14,700 nt of DNA from Candidatus Martarchaeota archaeon (GTDB taxonomy: Archaea; Micrarchaeota; Micrarchaeia; Micrarchaeales; CABMGC01), in the NCBI GenBank assembly GCA_023379075.1, contig JAMCSO010000047.1, positions 1 through 14,700 of the forward strand, read 5' to 3'. The notes beneath the pieces are model-generated. The model worked only from the letters and a program-made list of their open reading frames with translations, had not been told where the DNA came from and did not search any database. The position numbers were made by a program, and so were the translations under genes. This document shows, piece after piece, positions 6,538 to 13,865 of this stretch (positions are counted from its first letter, which is position 1; each line of letters opens with the position of its first letter).

Positions 6538-6791
6538 ACTCTGGATGAACTTAGCATTGAATATCGGATGGCAGAGTGCCAACGAAGAAGGCATAAAAAT
6601 CAATAGAAAGCTGGTGAAATCACAAAGATTGGTGCGGTGCCTAAAGCGATTACATGGTAAATAGTAAGTAATGTGATAAGCGGCTGGTATTTAAGACTCG
6701 AACAAGACTGTTATTAGATCTAAAACATCTCGCTTTGCTCGTAATGAAGTGCTAAATACCTGATTAGCATTTTATTATTTTACAGACTACA

Positions 6792-6815
6792 GAAAAACGA
6801 AATGAAAAACGAAAT
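6792..6815 (+). repeat. Tandem 12-bp direct repeat upstream of the regulator promoter
   Basis: GAAAAACGAAAT occurs twice in direct, perfect tandem (6792-6803, 6804-6815), ending 11 nt before the TATA box at 6827. The position fits a transcription-factor binding site, possibly for the winged-helix protein encoded immediately downstream, but this is inference. Confidence 0.6.
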
Positions 6816-6826
6816 GTTTGGTGTGG

Positions 6827-6834
6827 TTTAAATA
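6827..6834 (+). promoter_or_regulatory. TATA box of the surface cluster
   Basis: TTTAAATA in the context GGTTTAAATATTTG. Standard spacing gives a transcript start near 6857, about 17 nt before the ATG at 6874. It probably drives the regulator and the tightly packed genes after it. Confidence 0.6.
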
Positions 6835-6873
6835 TTTGACTAAGATAATAATAAATTGCCTGGCTGATTTTTA

Positions 6874-8361
6874 ATGGGAAAGCATGGAGATACAAAACAG
6901 AGGATACTTGAATTAATAGCTCGAGGAAAGAACAACCTTGGTGAGATTAGCAAAGATCTGGGTCTCTCACAATCCACAGTTAGCCAGCACCTGCAGGATC
7001 TGAAGCGAGCTGGTAAGATAGTGCAGAAAGAAAATAATCATATTAAGAAGTGGAAATATTACAGTATTGCAAGTGATGGTCTTACCAACCACATGGAAGT
7101 TAACAAAAACCACAGGGGATGGAAGTACTGGTTTGTGGTGCCAATAATTGCCGCGTTATCCATAGTGCTTGTAATGTCTATCTTATTTAATACAAGTTCT
7201 GATGGAACTTTTTATATCCCAATAAGCATAACCGACCCTCCTCAAGTCCCTGTCGGAACTCAGGCATTATATGTCAATTACTCTGCATTAAACCTGCTCT
7301 TAAATACCACGAATGGCCCTGCATGGGTAAATGTAAATTCCAGTGGACGATTAAATCTGATGTCGATAATTAATACAAGTCAGATAATAGGAGAAATAGG
7401 CATAAAGCCAGATTCTTCAGTATATGCTGCAAAATTCATAATCACTTCGGCAAGCATGGAGATCAATAATGTAACATATAATGTGGAACTTACATCAGGC
7501 AATCTAATTGCAAATGTAGAAAATTCTGGAAGGCTTAATTCCTCATCTGGCCTGCTTCTTGATCTATACCCAATTGTAGTCCCTACAGAGACACAAAATG
7601 CCACCAAGTTTATTATGCTGCCATCACTTAGGTTTATTGCATACAAAAATCCTGAGCTTTATGTTGGGAGCAACATAGATCTGCATAATCCGCATTATAT
7701 AATTATGTATAAGAGATATCCACTGCATGGAGATTATAATATGATTTTTGAGAATCAGACCACAGCCATAAGAATAGTAAATTCATCAGTTAATCAGAAG
7801 GATAACGTAACCTCAATTTATCTCAAGATATTGAATAGGGAGGGAGCAAAAACGACGATATTCGGAGTGATCCTGTATGGTGAAGATCTGAGTGGAAAGA
7901 TGCCAGGAAATGAGAGCGATGGCAATATATGGACGAAACAGGCAAATGGAAGTGTTGTGATAAACGCATCGGAGTTATGCGGGGATAATGCATTTAGGAG
8001 CGGTAATATTATTATAAAGCCAAATTACTCTGTCAAGGAGATCATTATATCGCATTCAGGTAATGCATTCTACTCTTGCATGGAGAATCAGGGAATTATA
8101 ACACAGCCAGAACCAATTAGCTTTGGAATAGAAACAAATGGCACAATGGAGGAGGTTCCCCTTCTGTTCTTGATCAGAGGACGTCAGGGCTCAGGAAGCA
8201 TAGGATACAGTCTTGCTGCACATTCCTCAGCTGTCTTTACATTTAATGGTACGATATATGATGCTGGTGAAAGACCAATAATGGCACACAACATAACAGC
8301 ATATAACATGATACTTATCACAAACAGAGGCACAATAAGCACAAGAATAAATTCAAGCTGA
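6874..8361 (+). CDS. Membrane-anchored winged-helix regulator with glycoprotein-like ectodomain
   Basis: A 495-residue protein in three parts. Residues 7-66 form an ArsR/MarR-like winged helix-turn-helix: TKQRILELIARG, the HTH LGEISKDLGLSQSTVSQHLQ (22-41), and a wing ending in KKWKYYSI. Residues 86-105 are one membrane helix. Residues 110-495 are an ectodomain beginning ITDPPQVPVGTQALYVNYS, resembling DUF4382-type beta domains, with about nineteen NxS/T sequons and only two cysteines (CGDN and YSCM). Topology is DNA-binding domain inside, ectodomain outside. The same ectodomain recurs without the HTH in the protein at 12096-13550. It precedes the ABC ATPase gene by 12 nt. Likely role (inference): one-component transmembrane sensor controlling this cluster. 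Confidence 0.82.
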   Translation: MGKHGDTKQRILELIARGKNNLGEISKDLGLSQSTVSQHLQDLKRAGKIVQKENNHIKKWKYYSIASDGLTNHMEVNKNHRGWKYWFVVPIIAALSIVLVMSILFNTSSDGTFYIPISITDPPQVPVGTQALYVNYSALNLLLNTTNGPAWVNVNSSGRLNLMSIINTSQIIGEIGIKPDSSVYAAKFIITSASMEINNVTYNVELTSGNLIANVENSGRLNSSSGLLLDLYPIVVPTETQNATKFIMLPSLRFIAYKNPELYVGSNIDLHNPHYIIMYKRYPLHGDYNMIFENQTTAIRIVNSSVNQKDNVTSIYLKILNREGAKTTIFGVILYGEDLSGKMPGNESDGNIWTKQANGSVVINASELCGDNAFRSGNIIIKPNYSVKEIIISHSGNAFYSCMENQGIITQPEPISFGIETNGTMEEVPLLFLIRGRQGSGSIGYSLAAHSSAVFTFNGTIYDAGERPIMAHNITAYNMILITNRGTISTRINSS

Positions 8362-8373
8362 GATGTATAGTAT

Positions 8374-9078
8374 ATGGTATCAGACAAAGCTCCATTAATA
8401 AGGCTGTATGGCGTAGGGAAAGTATACCGTTCCAGAGAAGTTGAATATATTGCAATAAAGGAGGTATCACTAGACATTATGCAGGGCGAATTCGTAACAA
8501 TTCTAGGGCCATCAGGAAGCGGTAAGACAACGCTTCTTGATTTGATAGGCACTCTGGACACACCCACAAAAGGCAAGATTTACATAGAAAGTATTGATAT
8601 CTCGAAGTTTGATGATAAGAAACTCTCGAAATTGAGAAATGAGAAGATAGGGTTCATCTTCCAGTCATATAATCTTATCCCTTATCTGAGTGTTATTGAG
8701 AATGTTATGCTACCGCTTACAGTGAGCAGCAAGAATGATGAAAGCAGCATAGACTATGCAATGAGACTATTAAAGGAAGTTGGACTCGCTGGCAAGGTAG
8801 AGAAAAAACCAAGTGAACTGAGTGGTGGAGAGCAGCAGAGAGTAGCAATAGTGAGAGCCTTGATAAATAAGCCGCAGATATTGTTGGCAGACGAGCCTAC
8901 GGGAAACCTGGACACAAAGACATCAGGCGAAGTCCTGAATATGCTTGTGAAGGTAAGCAAGGAAAGAGAGACCACAATAGTGATGGTGACTCACGATCCA
9001 GAGCTTACTGTGCATGCAGATAGATGCATATACATGAGGGATGGAATTATTGAGAAGGAAAAAAAGGTTAGAAAATGA
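8374..9078 (+). CDS. ABC transporter ATPase, MacB/LolD type
   Basis: A 234-residue nucleotide-binding subunit with every motif intact: Walker A GPSGSGKT (45-52), Q-loop Gln97 (IFQSYNL), signature LSGGEQQR (149-156), Walker B ILLADEP (169-175) with catalytic Glu174, D-loop GNLD, and H-loop His207 (VTHD). The IFQSYNLIP segment and overall length put it with LolD/MacB/FtsE-type ATPases, which pair with FtsX-like permeases and often do mechanical work instead of classical transport. Its stop overlaps the next start (ATGA), and the matching permease is two genes downstream. Confidence 0.95.
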   Translation: MVSDKAPLIRLYGVGKVYRSREVEYIAIKEVSLDIMQGEFVTILGPSGSGKTTLLDLIGTLDTPTKGKIYIESIDISKFDDKKLSKLRNEKIGFIFQSYNLIPYLSVIENVMLPLTVSSKNDESSIDYAMRLLKEVGLAGKVEKKPSELSGGEQQRVAIVRALINKPQILLADEPTGNLDTKTSGEVLNMLVKVSKERETTIVMVTHDPELTVHADRCIYMRDGIIEKEKKVRK

Positions 9079-10703
9079 GAATAAGATATATGATTCTTGC
9101 AATGATGATTGGAGTTTTATGGGTAGGCATAGCTAATGCGACATCGTGCACGTCGAGCGGATTGTCATTCAAGGTATTGAATGTAGCATGGGGTAATTCT
9201 ACGTACCAAGTTTCTGCGGGACCAGGAGAGATGGACATCCCATTAACAGTTACACTTGAGAGTTATAGTACTGTTCCCGGAGTTACGGTGTGCAATGCCA
9301 TTGACCTTGAAGGGGATCTCCAGCTCTTTGGAGGTTTATCTGGATTTAATGGCGCAGATTATTCAACATATTATATACAATCAATAAGCCCATCTTCCAT
9401 ATTCCAGATGGTATTCTATCTGAACATAGGAAATGTCTCAGCAGGACCAGGTTCTGTTTATAGCTATCCGTTATACTTATCGTACAATTATCCAAATAGC
9501 ACTACAATCAATACCCAGAGCATAAACCTTCAGATCCCAGTATATGGATCATCTGATTTTGAGTACACCCCGCAGGAATATGGACTGCTGCCAGGATTGA
9601 ACAATTTAACTATGAAAGTCACAAATACGGGAAGTGGTGAACTCTCAGATCTTAGGACCACAGTAAGCGCACCGTCTGGAATGAGTATACTTTCACAACC
9701 ATCAGCAATTAACTCGCTGATGCCTGGAGACAGCGCCAATGTTACATTCCAAGCATATATCCAATCTGGAGACAGCGCTCCACTAACCTTGTCAGTCAAC
9801 ACCGCATATGTAAATGCATATGGCTACAATAATACAAAACACAACCAGGTAGGCTTTTACACATTGACATCTCAGGAGAATCTCTTTATCTATCCAGAAA
9901 ATAATACCCTTGTTACAGGAATACTGGAAAATGAGAGTATTGTGCTTTCCAATACTGGAGACACTCCTATATATAATGTATCTGTATCGCTGAGTTCTGA
10001 ATCACAGATAGATATCATTGGAAAGAATTATTATGATATTATTCCGGAAGTCCCTGCTGAGAGTACTGTGACTTTTCCAGTAACAGTATATGTAGATCCA
10101 TCATCAGGAGCGGTAGTTAGAAGTCTTACCGCGTCCCTCACATACTCACTTAATAACCAGGAGATGACCCTATCTAGGGATATCTCTTTCTTAACTCCGG
10201 GCTACATTAATCTGACAGAGATTAGTACAACAATGCTGCCTTCTGAGCCATCGCGGGGAGATATATTCACGTTGACATCCACCCTCGACAACCTTGGCTC
10301 CCAACCAGCACAGACAGCGAGCGTCACGGCCTTTCCGCCTGAAGGAATCACGATTTTGGGACAAAATACCACATTCATAGGAAGCATACCAGTTGGGACA
10401 CCTACTGCATTTACACTAAGCTTTATAGCTGCGCCTTCTGTAAAAGCGGGGATATATCGGATACCGGTAGTTGTTTCTTACCTTAACAGCCTCAATGAGC
10501 GCATTGACTCTAACCTGACTTTTGATGTTGATATAGGGGCGGGAAACTTCACTGGGAGCAGTGGTGGAAAGGTAGTAACAGCATCCGCCCATGGACCTGA
10601 GCAAAAAGGAGGATTCCCAATATTGCTATTTGTAGTAATTATAGCCTTGGCTGCAGGAGCGTATTATGTATATTCAAGAAAGAAGAGGAGAGAGAAGAGA
10701 TGA
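9075..10703 (+). CDS. Secreted, C-terminally anchored COG1361-like surface protein
   Basis: A 542-residue protein. Residues 1-22 are a Sec signal peptide (basic RIR, hydrophobic core, ANA-TS cut region). The body has at least three beta-sandwich repeats of the CARDB/S-layer-like type at about 165-230, 286-340 and 390-468; repeat hallmarks are VTNTGSGELSDL, LSNTGDTPIYNV and LDNLGSQPAQTA. A C-terminal membrane helix (about 513-533) ends in a basic RKKRREKR stop-transfer tail. Two cysteines near 25 and 73 could form a disulfide. Position between ATPase and permease, with ATGA overlaps at both ends, argues that it is a dedicated external partner of the ABC unit. Confidence 0.85.
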   Translation: MRIRYMILAMMIGVLWVGIANATSCTSSGLSFKVLNVAWGNSTYQVSAGPGEMDIPLTVTLESYSTVPGVTVCNAIDLEGDLQLFGGLSGFNGADYSTYYIQSISPSSIFQMVFYLNIGNVSAGPGSVYSYPLYLSYNYPNSTTINTQSINLQIPVYGSSDFEYTPQEYGLLPGLNNLTMKVTNTGSGELSDLRTTVSAPSGMSILSQPSAINSLMPGDSANVTFQAYIQSGDSAPLTLSVNTAYVNAYGYNNTKHNQVGFYTLTSQENLFIYPENNTLVTGILENESIVLSNTGDTPIYNVSVSLSSESQIDIIGKNYYDIIPEVPAESTVTFPVTVYVDPSSGAVVRSLTASLTYSLNNQEMTLSRDISFLTPGYINLTEISTTMLPSEPSRGDIFTLTSTLDNLGSQPAQTASVTAFPPEGITILGQNTTFIGSIPVGTPTAFTLSFIAAPSVKAGIYRIPVVVSYLNSLNERIDSNLTFDVDIGAGNFTGSSGGKVVTASAHGPEQKGGFPILLFVVIIALAAGAYYVYSRKKRREKR

Positions 10704-10774
10704 AGATAAAAAAAGTCTTTCTTTTAGGAATCAAGGGAATCTCTGAAAGGAAATTCAGGACCATGGGCGGATGA
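10700..10774 (+). CDS. 24-codon ORF: detached N-terminal segment of the permease
   Basis: Starts with ATG 10700-10702 (ATGA overlap with the previous stop) behind a good purine-rich ribosome site (GAGGAG, about 8 nt upstream). It codes MKIKKVFLLGIKGISERKF-RTMGG and ends in TGA at 10772-10774, immediately followed by the in-frame ATG of the permease. The sequence matches the cytosolic N-terminal amphipathic segment that precedes helix 1 in MacB/FtsX permeases (RK-F-RT then a short stretch, then IVIGVAA). The frame is continuous across the TGA, so this looks like one gene split by a single stop codon. Confidence 0.7.
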   Translation: MKIKKVFLLGIKGISERKFRTMGG

Positions 10775-12001
10775 ATGAGCATAGTTATAGGCGTGGCTGC
10801 GATAGTAGCCCTTGTATCGTTGGTGGCTGGAATATCCGCGAGCATATCCCACTCCCTAGAGTCTATCGGACCCACCACCCTTTATATGACTCCGACCCAA
10901 TCCCACATATTTACGGCTGCAGATATGGCAGAGATAGAATCATTACCTTATGTTGCAAATGTTATCCCGATAATATCTTTTAATGCAAATCTTTCTGAGG
11001 CAGGATCAGAGAGTACAGTCACAGTTTATGGAATAATGAATTACAGCATAGCAAGTGCAATAGGCGGAATCAACTTATACTCTGGAAGATCATACAATGA
11101 TACTACAACGCCTTACGCACTTGTTGGATATGATATCGCATTTCCCACAACTTCGCAGTCAATGCCATCAGTTGCGCTAAATCAGCCATTATATTTACAG
11201 GGGCTCGGAGCCAGTGGCAGATCCATAACAGTTATACCTTTAGGAATACTCAATCAGTATGGATCATCAGCATTCGTATCTCCAGATTCTTCTATATTTA
11301 TACCGCTGCAGGCTGCTGAGAGCATAACGAACAAATACTCTTACACTATATTGCTTGTCAAAGCCATGAATACCAGCACTGTAAACCAGCTCTATTCGTT
11401 GCTTGAGAATATTTATGGTAACAGCGCAAGAATAATATCAATACAGGAGATAGCTTCTACGATATCGTCCATAACGGGATCCCTTGGGATTCTTTTAGGG
11501 GCCGTTGCGGGAATATCTCTTCTTGTTGCGGGAATAAGCATATTGAGTATAATGATGGTCTCAGTAACAGAAAGGGCGCATGAAATAGGGATACTTAAAT
11601 CAATAGGGTTCCGTAGAAGGGATGTGGTGTTCTTATTTCTTTCAGAAGCCATCATAATAGGGTTTGCTGGAGGCATTATAGGAGTAGCATTGGGTGCAGG
11701 CGGAGCTTATGCATTGCCAGGATTATTGTCTGCAGGTGCTGGGAGCCACCAGTCGGCACCGACTCCAGCCATAGCTAAAGGTGGTGGAGGGAGTAGATCC
11801 TTTGGGAGGGGCGTAGGAGCATTCGGTAGCAGTAGCTCTTCGCAGCAGTCAACATCCGCTCTATCATTCACCCCATCTGTCAGTCCAGGACTGGCAATAA
11901 TGGCAATAATGATAGCTATAGTGGTAAGTGTGTGTGCAAGCATGTACCCAGCATGGAAAGCTTCTACAATAGATCCTATAAAGGCATTGCGTTCAGAGTG
12001 A
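10775..12001 (+). CDS. ABC transporter permease, MacB/FtsX family, separated from its N-terminus
   Basis: A 408-residue FtsX-like permease. Helix 1 is at residues 2-19 (IVIGVAAIVALVSLVAG), followed by a large extracellular domain (about 20-230), helix 2 (about 236-262), a cytosolic loop with the coupling motif ERAHEIGILKSIGFRRRD (266-283), helix 3 (about 284-315), an unusual Ser/Gly-rich outer loop, and helix 4 (about 372-392) ending in YPAWKASTIDPIKALRSE, the classic MacB ending. The usual 20-25 residues before helix 1 lie upstream beyond an in-frame TGA. If the restart at ATG 10775 (GGCGGATGAATG) is used, the protein lacks that cytosolic segment. It pairs with the ATPase at 8374. Confidence 0.88.
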   Translation: MSIVIGVAAIVALVSLVAGISASISHSLESIGPTTLYMTPTQSHIFTAADMAEIESLPYVANVIPIISFNANLSEAGSESTVTVYGIMNYSIASAIGGINLYSGRSYNDTTTPYALVGYDIAFPTTSQSMPSVALNQPLYLQGLGASGRSITVIPLGILNQYGSSAFVSPDSSIFIPLQAAESITNKYSYTILLVKAMNTSTVNQLYSLLENIYGNSARIISIQEIASTISSITGSLGILLGAVAGISLLVAGISILSIMMVSVTERAHEIGILKSIGFRRRDVVFLFLSEAIIIGFAGGIIGVALGAGGAYALPGLLSAGAGSHQSAPTPAIAKGGGGSRSFGRGVGAFGSSSSSQQSTSALSFTPSVSPGLAIMAIMIAIVVSVCASMYPAWKASTIDPIKALRSE

Positions 12002-12043
12002 TGGCGAGCACAATGGGATTAAATACCTAAAAGAGGAAAGGAA

Positions 12044-12053
12044 AGTATTTTAA
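12044..12053 (+). promoter_or_regulatory. Possible internal TATA box before the paralogous surface protein
   Basis: AGTATTTTAA in the 94-nt gap after the permease would place a start near 12076 and a leader of about 20 nt. This is the only sizeable gap in the cluster, so a second promoter is plausible, but the box is a weak match. Confidence 0.35.
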
Positions 12054-12095
12054 GACCATCAAGAGATAAGATTTGCATATTAAGAAGATGGGAAT

Positions 12096-13550
12096 ATGAA
12101 AAATAGCGTATTAATAATTGGTGCAGCCATAGTAGTCATATTAATAGCTTTGCTCTTTGCCTTTGGGCATGGAGCTGCATCAACTTCTCAGACAGGAGGT
12201 ACAAATCAGTTGGCAGTCCAGTTGACAGATCCGCCCCAGGTGCCTAACGGGACTCAGTCTTTAGTTATAACATATTCTTCAATAGAGGCACATGTTGAGA
12301 GTGGAGCCAGTGCTGGATGGATATACTCAAATGGAAACGGAAGCATAAACCTTCTCTCTTTGATAAACCTGAGTCAGACGATAGGCACAATTAACGTACC
12401 GAACAACACACAAGTAAATACCCTAAGATTCAACATAACATCTGCTAAGATAACAATAAACGGAACCACATATAATGTAACGGTTCCAAGCAGCCAGATA
12501 TCTGCAAATATAGAAGGGAGTAATGTGACAAATAGATCAACAGGGCTGCTTCTATCTCTCTCACCTACAATAGTTACAATACTGACTGCAAATTCAACAG
12601 TCTTTGTCATGGTTCCCTCAGTAAGGGCAGTAGTATTACCAAATGGCACAAATCAGACAAGCGTCCATGTTGGATATAAAGCCAGCCTTGGAGCAGGGGC
12701 GCGGGACAGGCTTGATAGCATAAGGCCAAACCTGACAATAAATAACGGTTCGCTCTCAGTGTCAGGTAATAATGTCACATTTAGTGTAACTGTGAATAAC
12801 AATGGCAACAGTAATGCAACCATCAAGCACATATTGATATATGGGGATGTTTACATGTCTCCAGATTTTAATGCCATATACAACAACACGCTGCGGCTGG
12901 AGAGCGAGCTAAGAGATCAGCTAAGAAACAATTCAATATGCATTAATGCATCTTCCAATATCATACAGAACCTAACAATACAAGAAAAGCCACTGGTTGG
13001 GGTAAACACAAATCTGAATGTGAGTGCATCTGGCAACGTAAGCTCAGTAGTGGTGACCAAGAATAATAGCGAGAATCAGGGGTCTAAGGGTTACAACAAT
13101 AAGAACCAGAGCCAGGGAGGATCAGAAGCAAACGCAGGTGAGAAGGGCCAGGGATTTGGAAGTGTAGGTGGTAATATTGAATCCCAGTTTGGGCTCGGGC
13201 TCAATGCATCAGTATGTACAACGAGTGGCCTGCAAGAATTCCAGAATGAGCTTAGATTAAGGCTCATCAATATCAGCTCTGCTATGAGCAATCAGCAGAT
13301 GCACCTGAGGATGATACCACTGATAGTAGCTGCAAACAGTACTGTCTTTGTGCCTGAACAGATTGGAGATGTTGGTGAAAAAGGATATGTCATACAGTCT
13401 GGGCAATCCCACACATTCACATTCACAGGCAGCTTATCTGAGAATGAGAATATGATAACATCACTGCTTGCAGGAAAGGTGTATAGAGTAGTAGTTGGGG
13501 GAGAGGATGGTGCAGAGGCATCAACTAACATGACTGCGCAGGCAAGCTGA
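12096..13550 (+). CDS. Membrane-anchored surface protein, paralogue of the regulator's ectodomain
   Basis: A 484-residue protein with an N-terminal hydrophobic helix (about 4-25; anchor or signal peptide) and no DNA-binding domain. The ectodomain starts LTDPPQVPNGTQSLVITYSS and matches the regulator at 6874 segment by segment: INLLSLINLSQTIGTI, TINGTTYNV, STGLLLSLSPTIV, the ILIYGD strand, and a C-terminal GYVIQSGQSHTFTFTGSL. The N-terminal part resembles DUF4382-type domains. It has only two cysteines (SICIN, SVCTT), separated by a Gly/Asn/Ser-rich insert (about residues 322-366) that the regulator lacks, and more than twenty NxS/T sequons. Probably the structural or ligand-binding counterpart of the sensor; function unknown. 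Confidence 0.82.
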   Translation: MKNSVLIIGAAIVVILIALLFAFGHGAASTSQTGGTNQLAVQLTDPPQVPNGTQSLVITYSSIEAHVESGASAGWIYSNGNGSINLLSLINLSQTIGTINVPNNTQVNTLRFNITSAKITINGTTYNVTVPSSQISANIEGSNVTNRSTGLLLSLSPTIVTILTANSTVFVMVPSVRAVVLPNGTNQTSVHVGYKASLGAGARDRLDSIRPNLTINNGSLSVSGNNVTFSVTVNNNGNSNATIKHILIYGDVYMSPDFNAIYNNTLRLESELRDQLRNNSICINASSNIIQNLTIQEKPLVGVNTNLNVSASGNVSSVVVTKNNSENQGSKGYNNKNQSQGGSEANAGEKGQGFGSVGGNIESQFGLGLNASVCTTSGLQEFQNELRLRLINISSAMSNQQMHLRMIPLIVAANSTVFVPEQIGDVGEKGYVIQSGQSHTFTFTGSLSENENMITSLLAGKVYRVVVGGEDGAEASTNMTAQAS

Positions 13551-13560
13551 ATTGAATCAT

Positions 13561-13761
13561 ATGGGAAAGATTCCGATAGAAGGAATAGGATGGGCTCTTG
13601 CTGGGGCAGTCTCCATTATTGGAGGGATTGTCATGTATGGCGGGAACCATTCTAAAGGTTTCTTTTATATTGAGATAGGAGCAGTCTCAATCATTATAGG
13701 GATCTTCGCCCCTAAGCTTCGTATTAGATTTGAAGCAATATTTAGGAAAAATATATCCTAA
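13561..13761 (+). CDS. Small two-helix membrane protein, unknown function
   Basis: A 66-residue protein from ATG 13561; a TTG at 13552 would add three residues. Two hydrophobic Gly/Ile-rich segments at about residues 10-27 and 35-52 are joined by a short YGGNHSKG loop, with a basic C-terminal tail (PKLRIRFEAIFRKN), suggesting a hairpin with both ends inside. It follows the paralogous surface protein by 10 nt, so it is probably cotranscribed and may belong to the same complex. I do not recognise a family. Confidence 0.6.
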   Translation: MGKIPIEGIGWALAGAVSIIGGIVMYGGNHSKGFFYIEIGAVSIIIGIFAPKLRIRFEAIFRKNIS

Positions 13762-13771
13762 TTATGGGGCT

Positions 13772-13796
13772 ATATGCTTTTTGCATATTCTTTTAT
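13772..13796 (+). terminator. Hairpin plus T-rich terminator after the surface cluster
   Basis: ATATGC (13772-13777), a TTTTT loop, GCATAT (13783-13788), then TCTTTTAT. The six-base stem is AT-rich, but the loop and tail T-runs match archaeal T-stretch termination. It lies 10 nt after the stop of the small membrane protein and before the kinase promoter. Confidence 0.5.
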
Positions 13797-13836
13797 AATA
13801 ATTCTTAATCTATATTGATACAATTCTTTATTATAC

Positions 13837-13845
13837 TATTAAATA
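13837..13845 (+). promoter_or_regulatory. TATA box of the GHMP kinase gene
   Basis: TATTAAATA followed by CTTTT, ending 20 nt before the ATG at 13866. Spacing predicts a leaderless transcript, and the core is identical to that of the rnp1 operon. Confidence 0.65.
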
Positions 13846-13865
13846 CTTTTAACAAGGTCAATCTT

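Larger units (their letters stand above)
6538..6873 (+). other. Non-coding stretch between the membrane protein and the regulator
   Basis: No supported ORF on either strand. Early in it, GGCA-GAG-TGCC (6570-6580) can form a small hairpin, and ACTCTG (6538-6543) pairs with CAGAGT (6572-6577); neither is followed by a U-run, so a terminator is doubtful. The right end holds the promoter region of the regulator: a 12-bp tandem repeat and a TATA box. Confidence 0.6.

Noticed and set aside
6538..6791. Possible small RNA or C/D-box guide in the long gap
   Set aside because: Partial box-like strings occur (GTGATAA, CCTGATT), but no C/D or C'/D' pair with correct spacing and no strong stem could be built.
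6874..8361. Classical two-component sensor or anti-sigma factor
   Set aside because: No histidine kinase, receiver or sigma-interacting domain is visible; the cytosolic part is only a winged helix, so a one-component membrane regulator fits better.
10772..10774. TGA as selenocysteine or a reassigned sense codon
   Set aside because: Nearly every other gene in this cluster and several ribosomal genes end in TGA, which argues against reassignment. The site is in a helix-flanking region, not a redox motif, and I see no selenocysteine insertion element downstream.
13116..13185. Gly/Gln/Ser-rich stretch as a repeat array or CRISPR-like element
   Set aside because: There is no regular repeat unit at the DNA level; it is low-complexity coding sequence within the paralogous surface protein.
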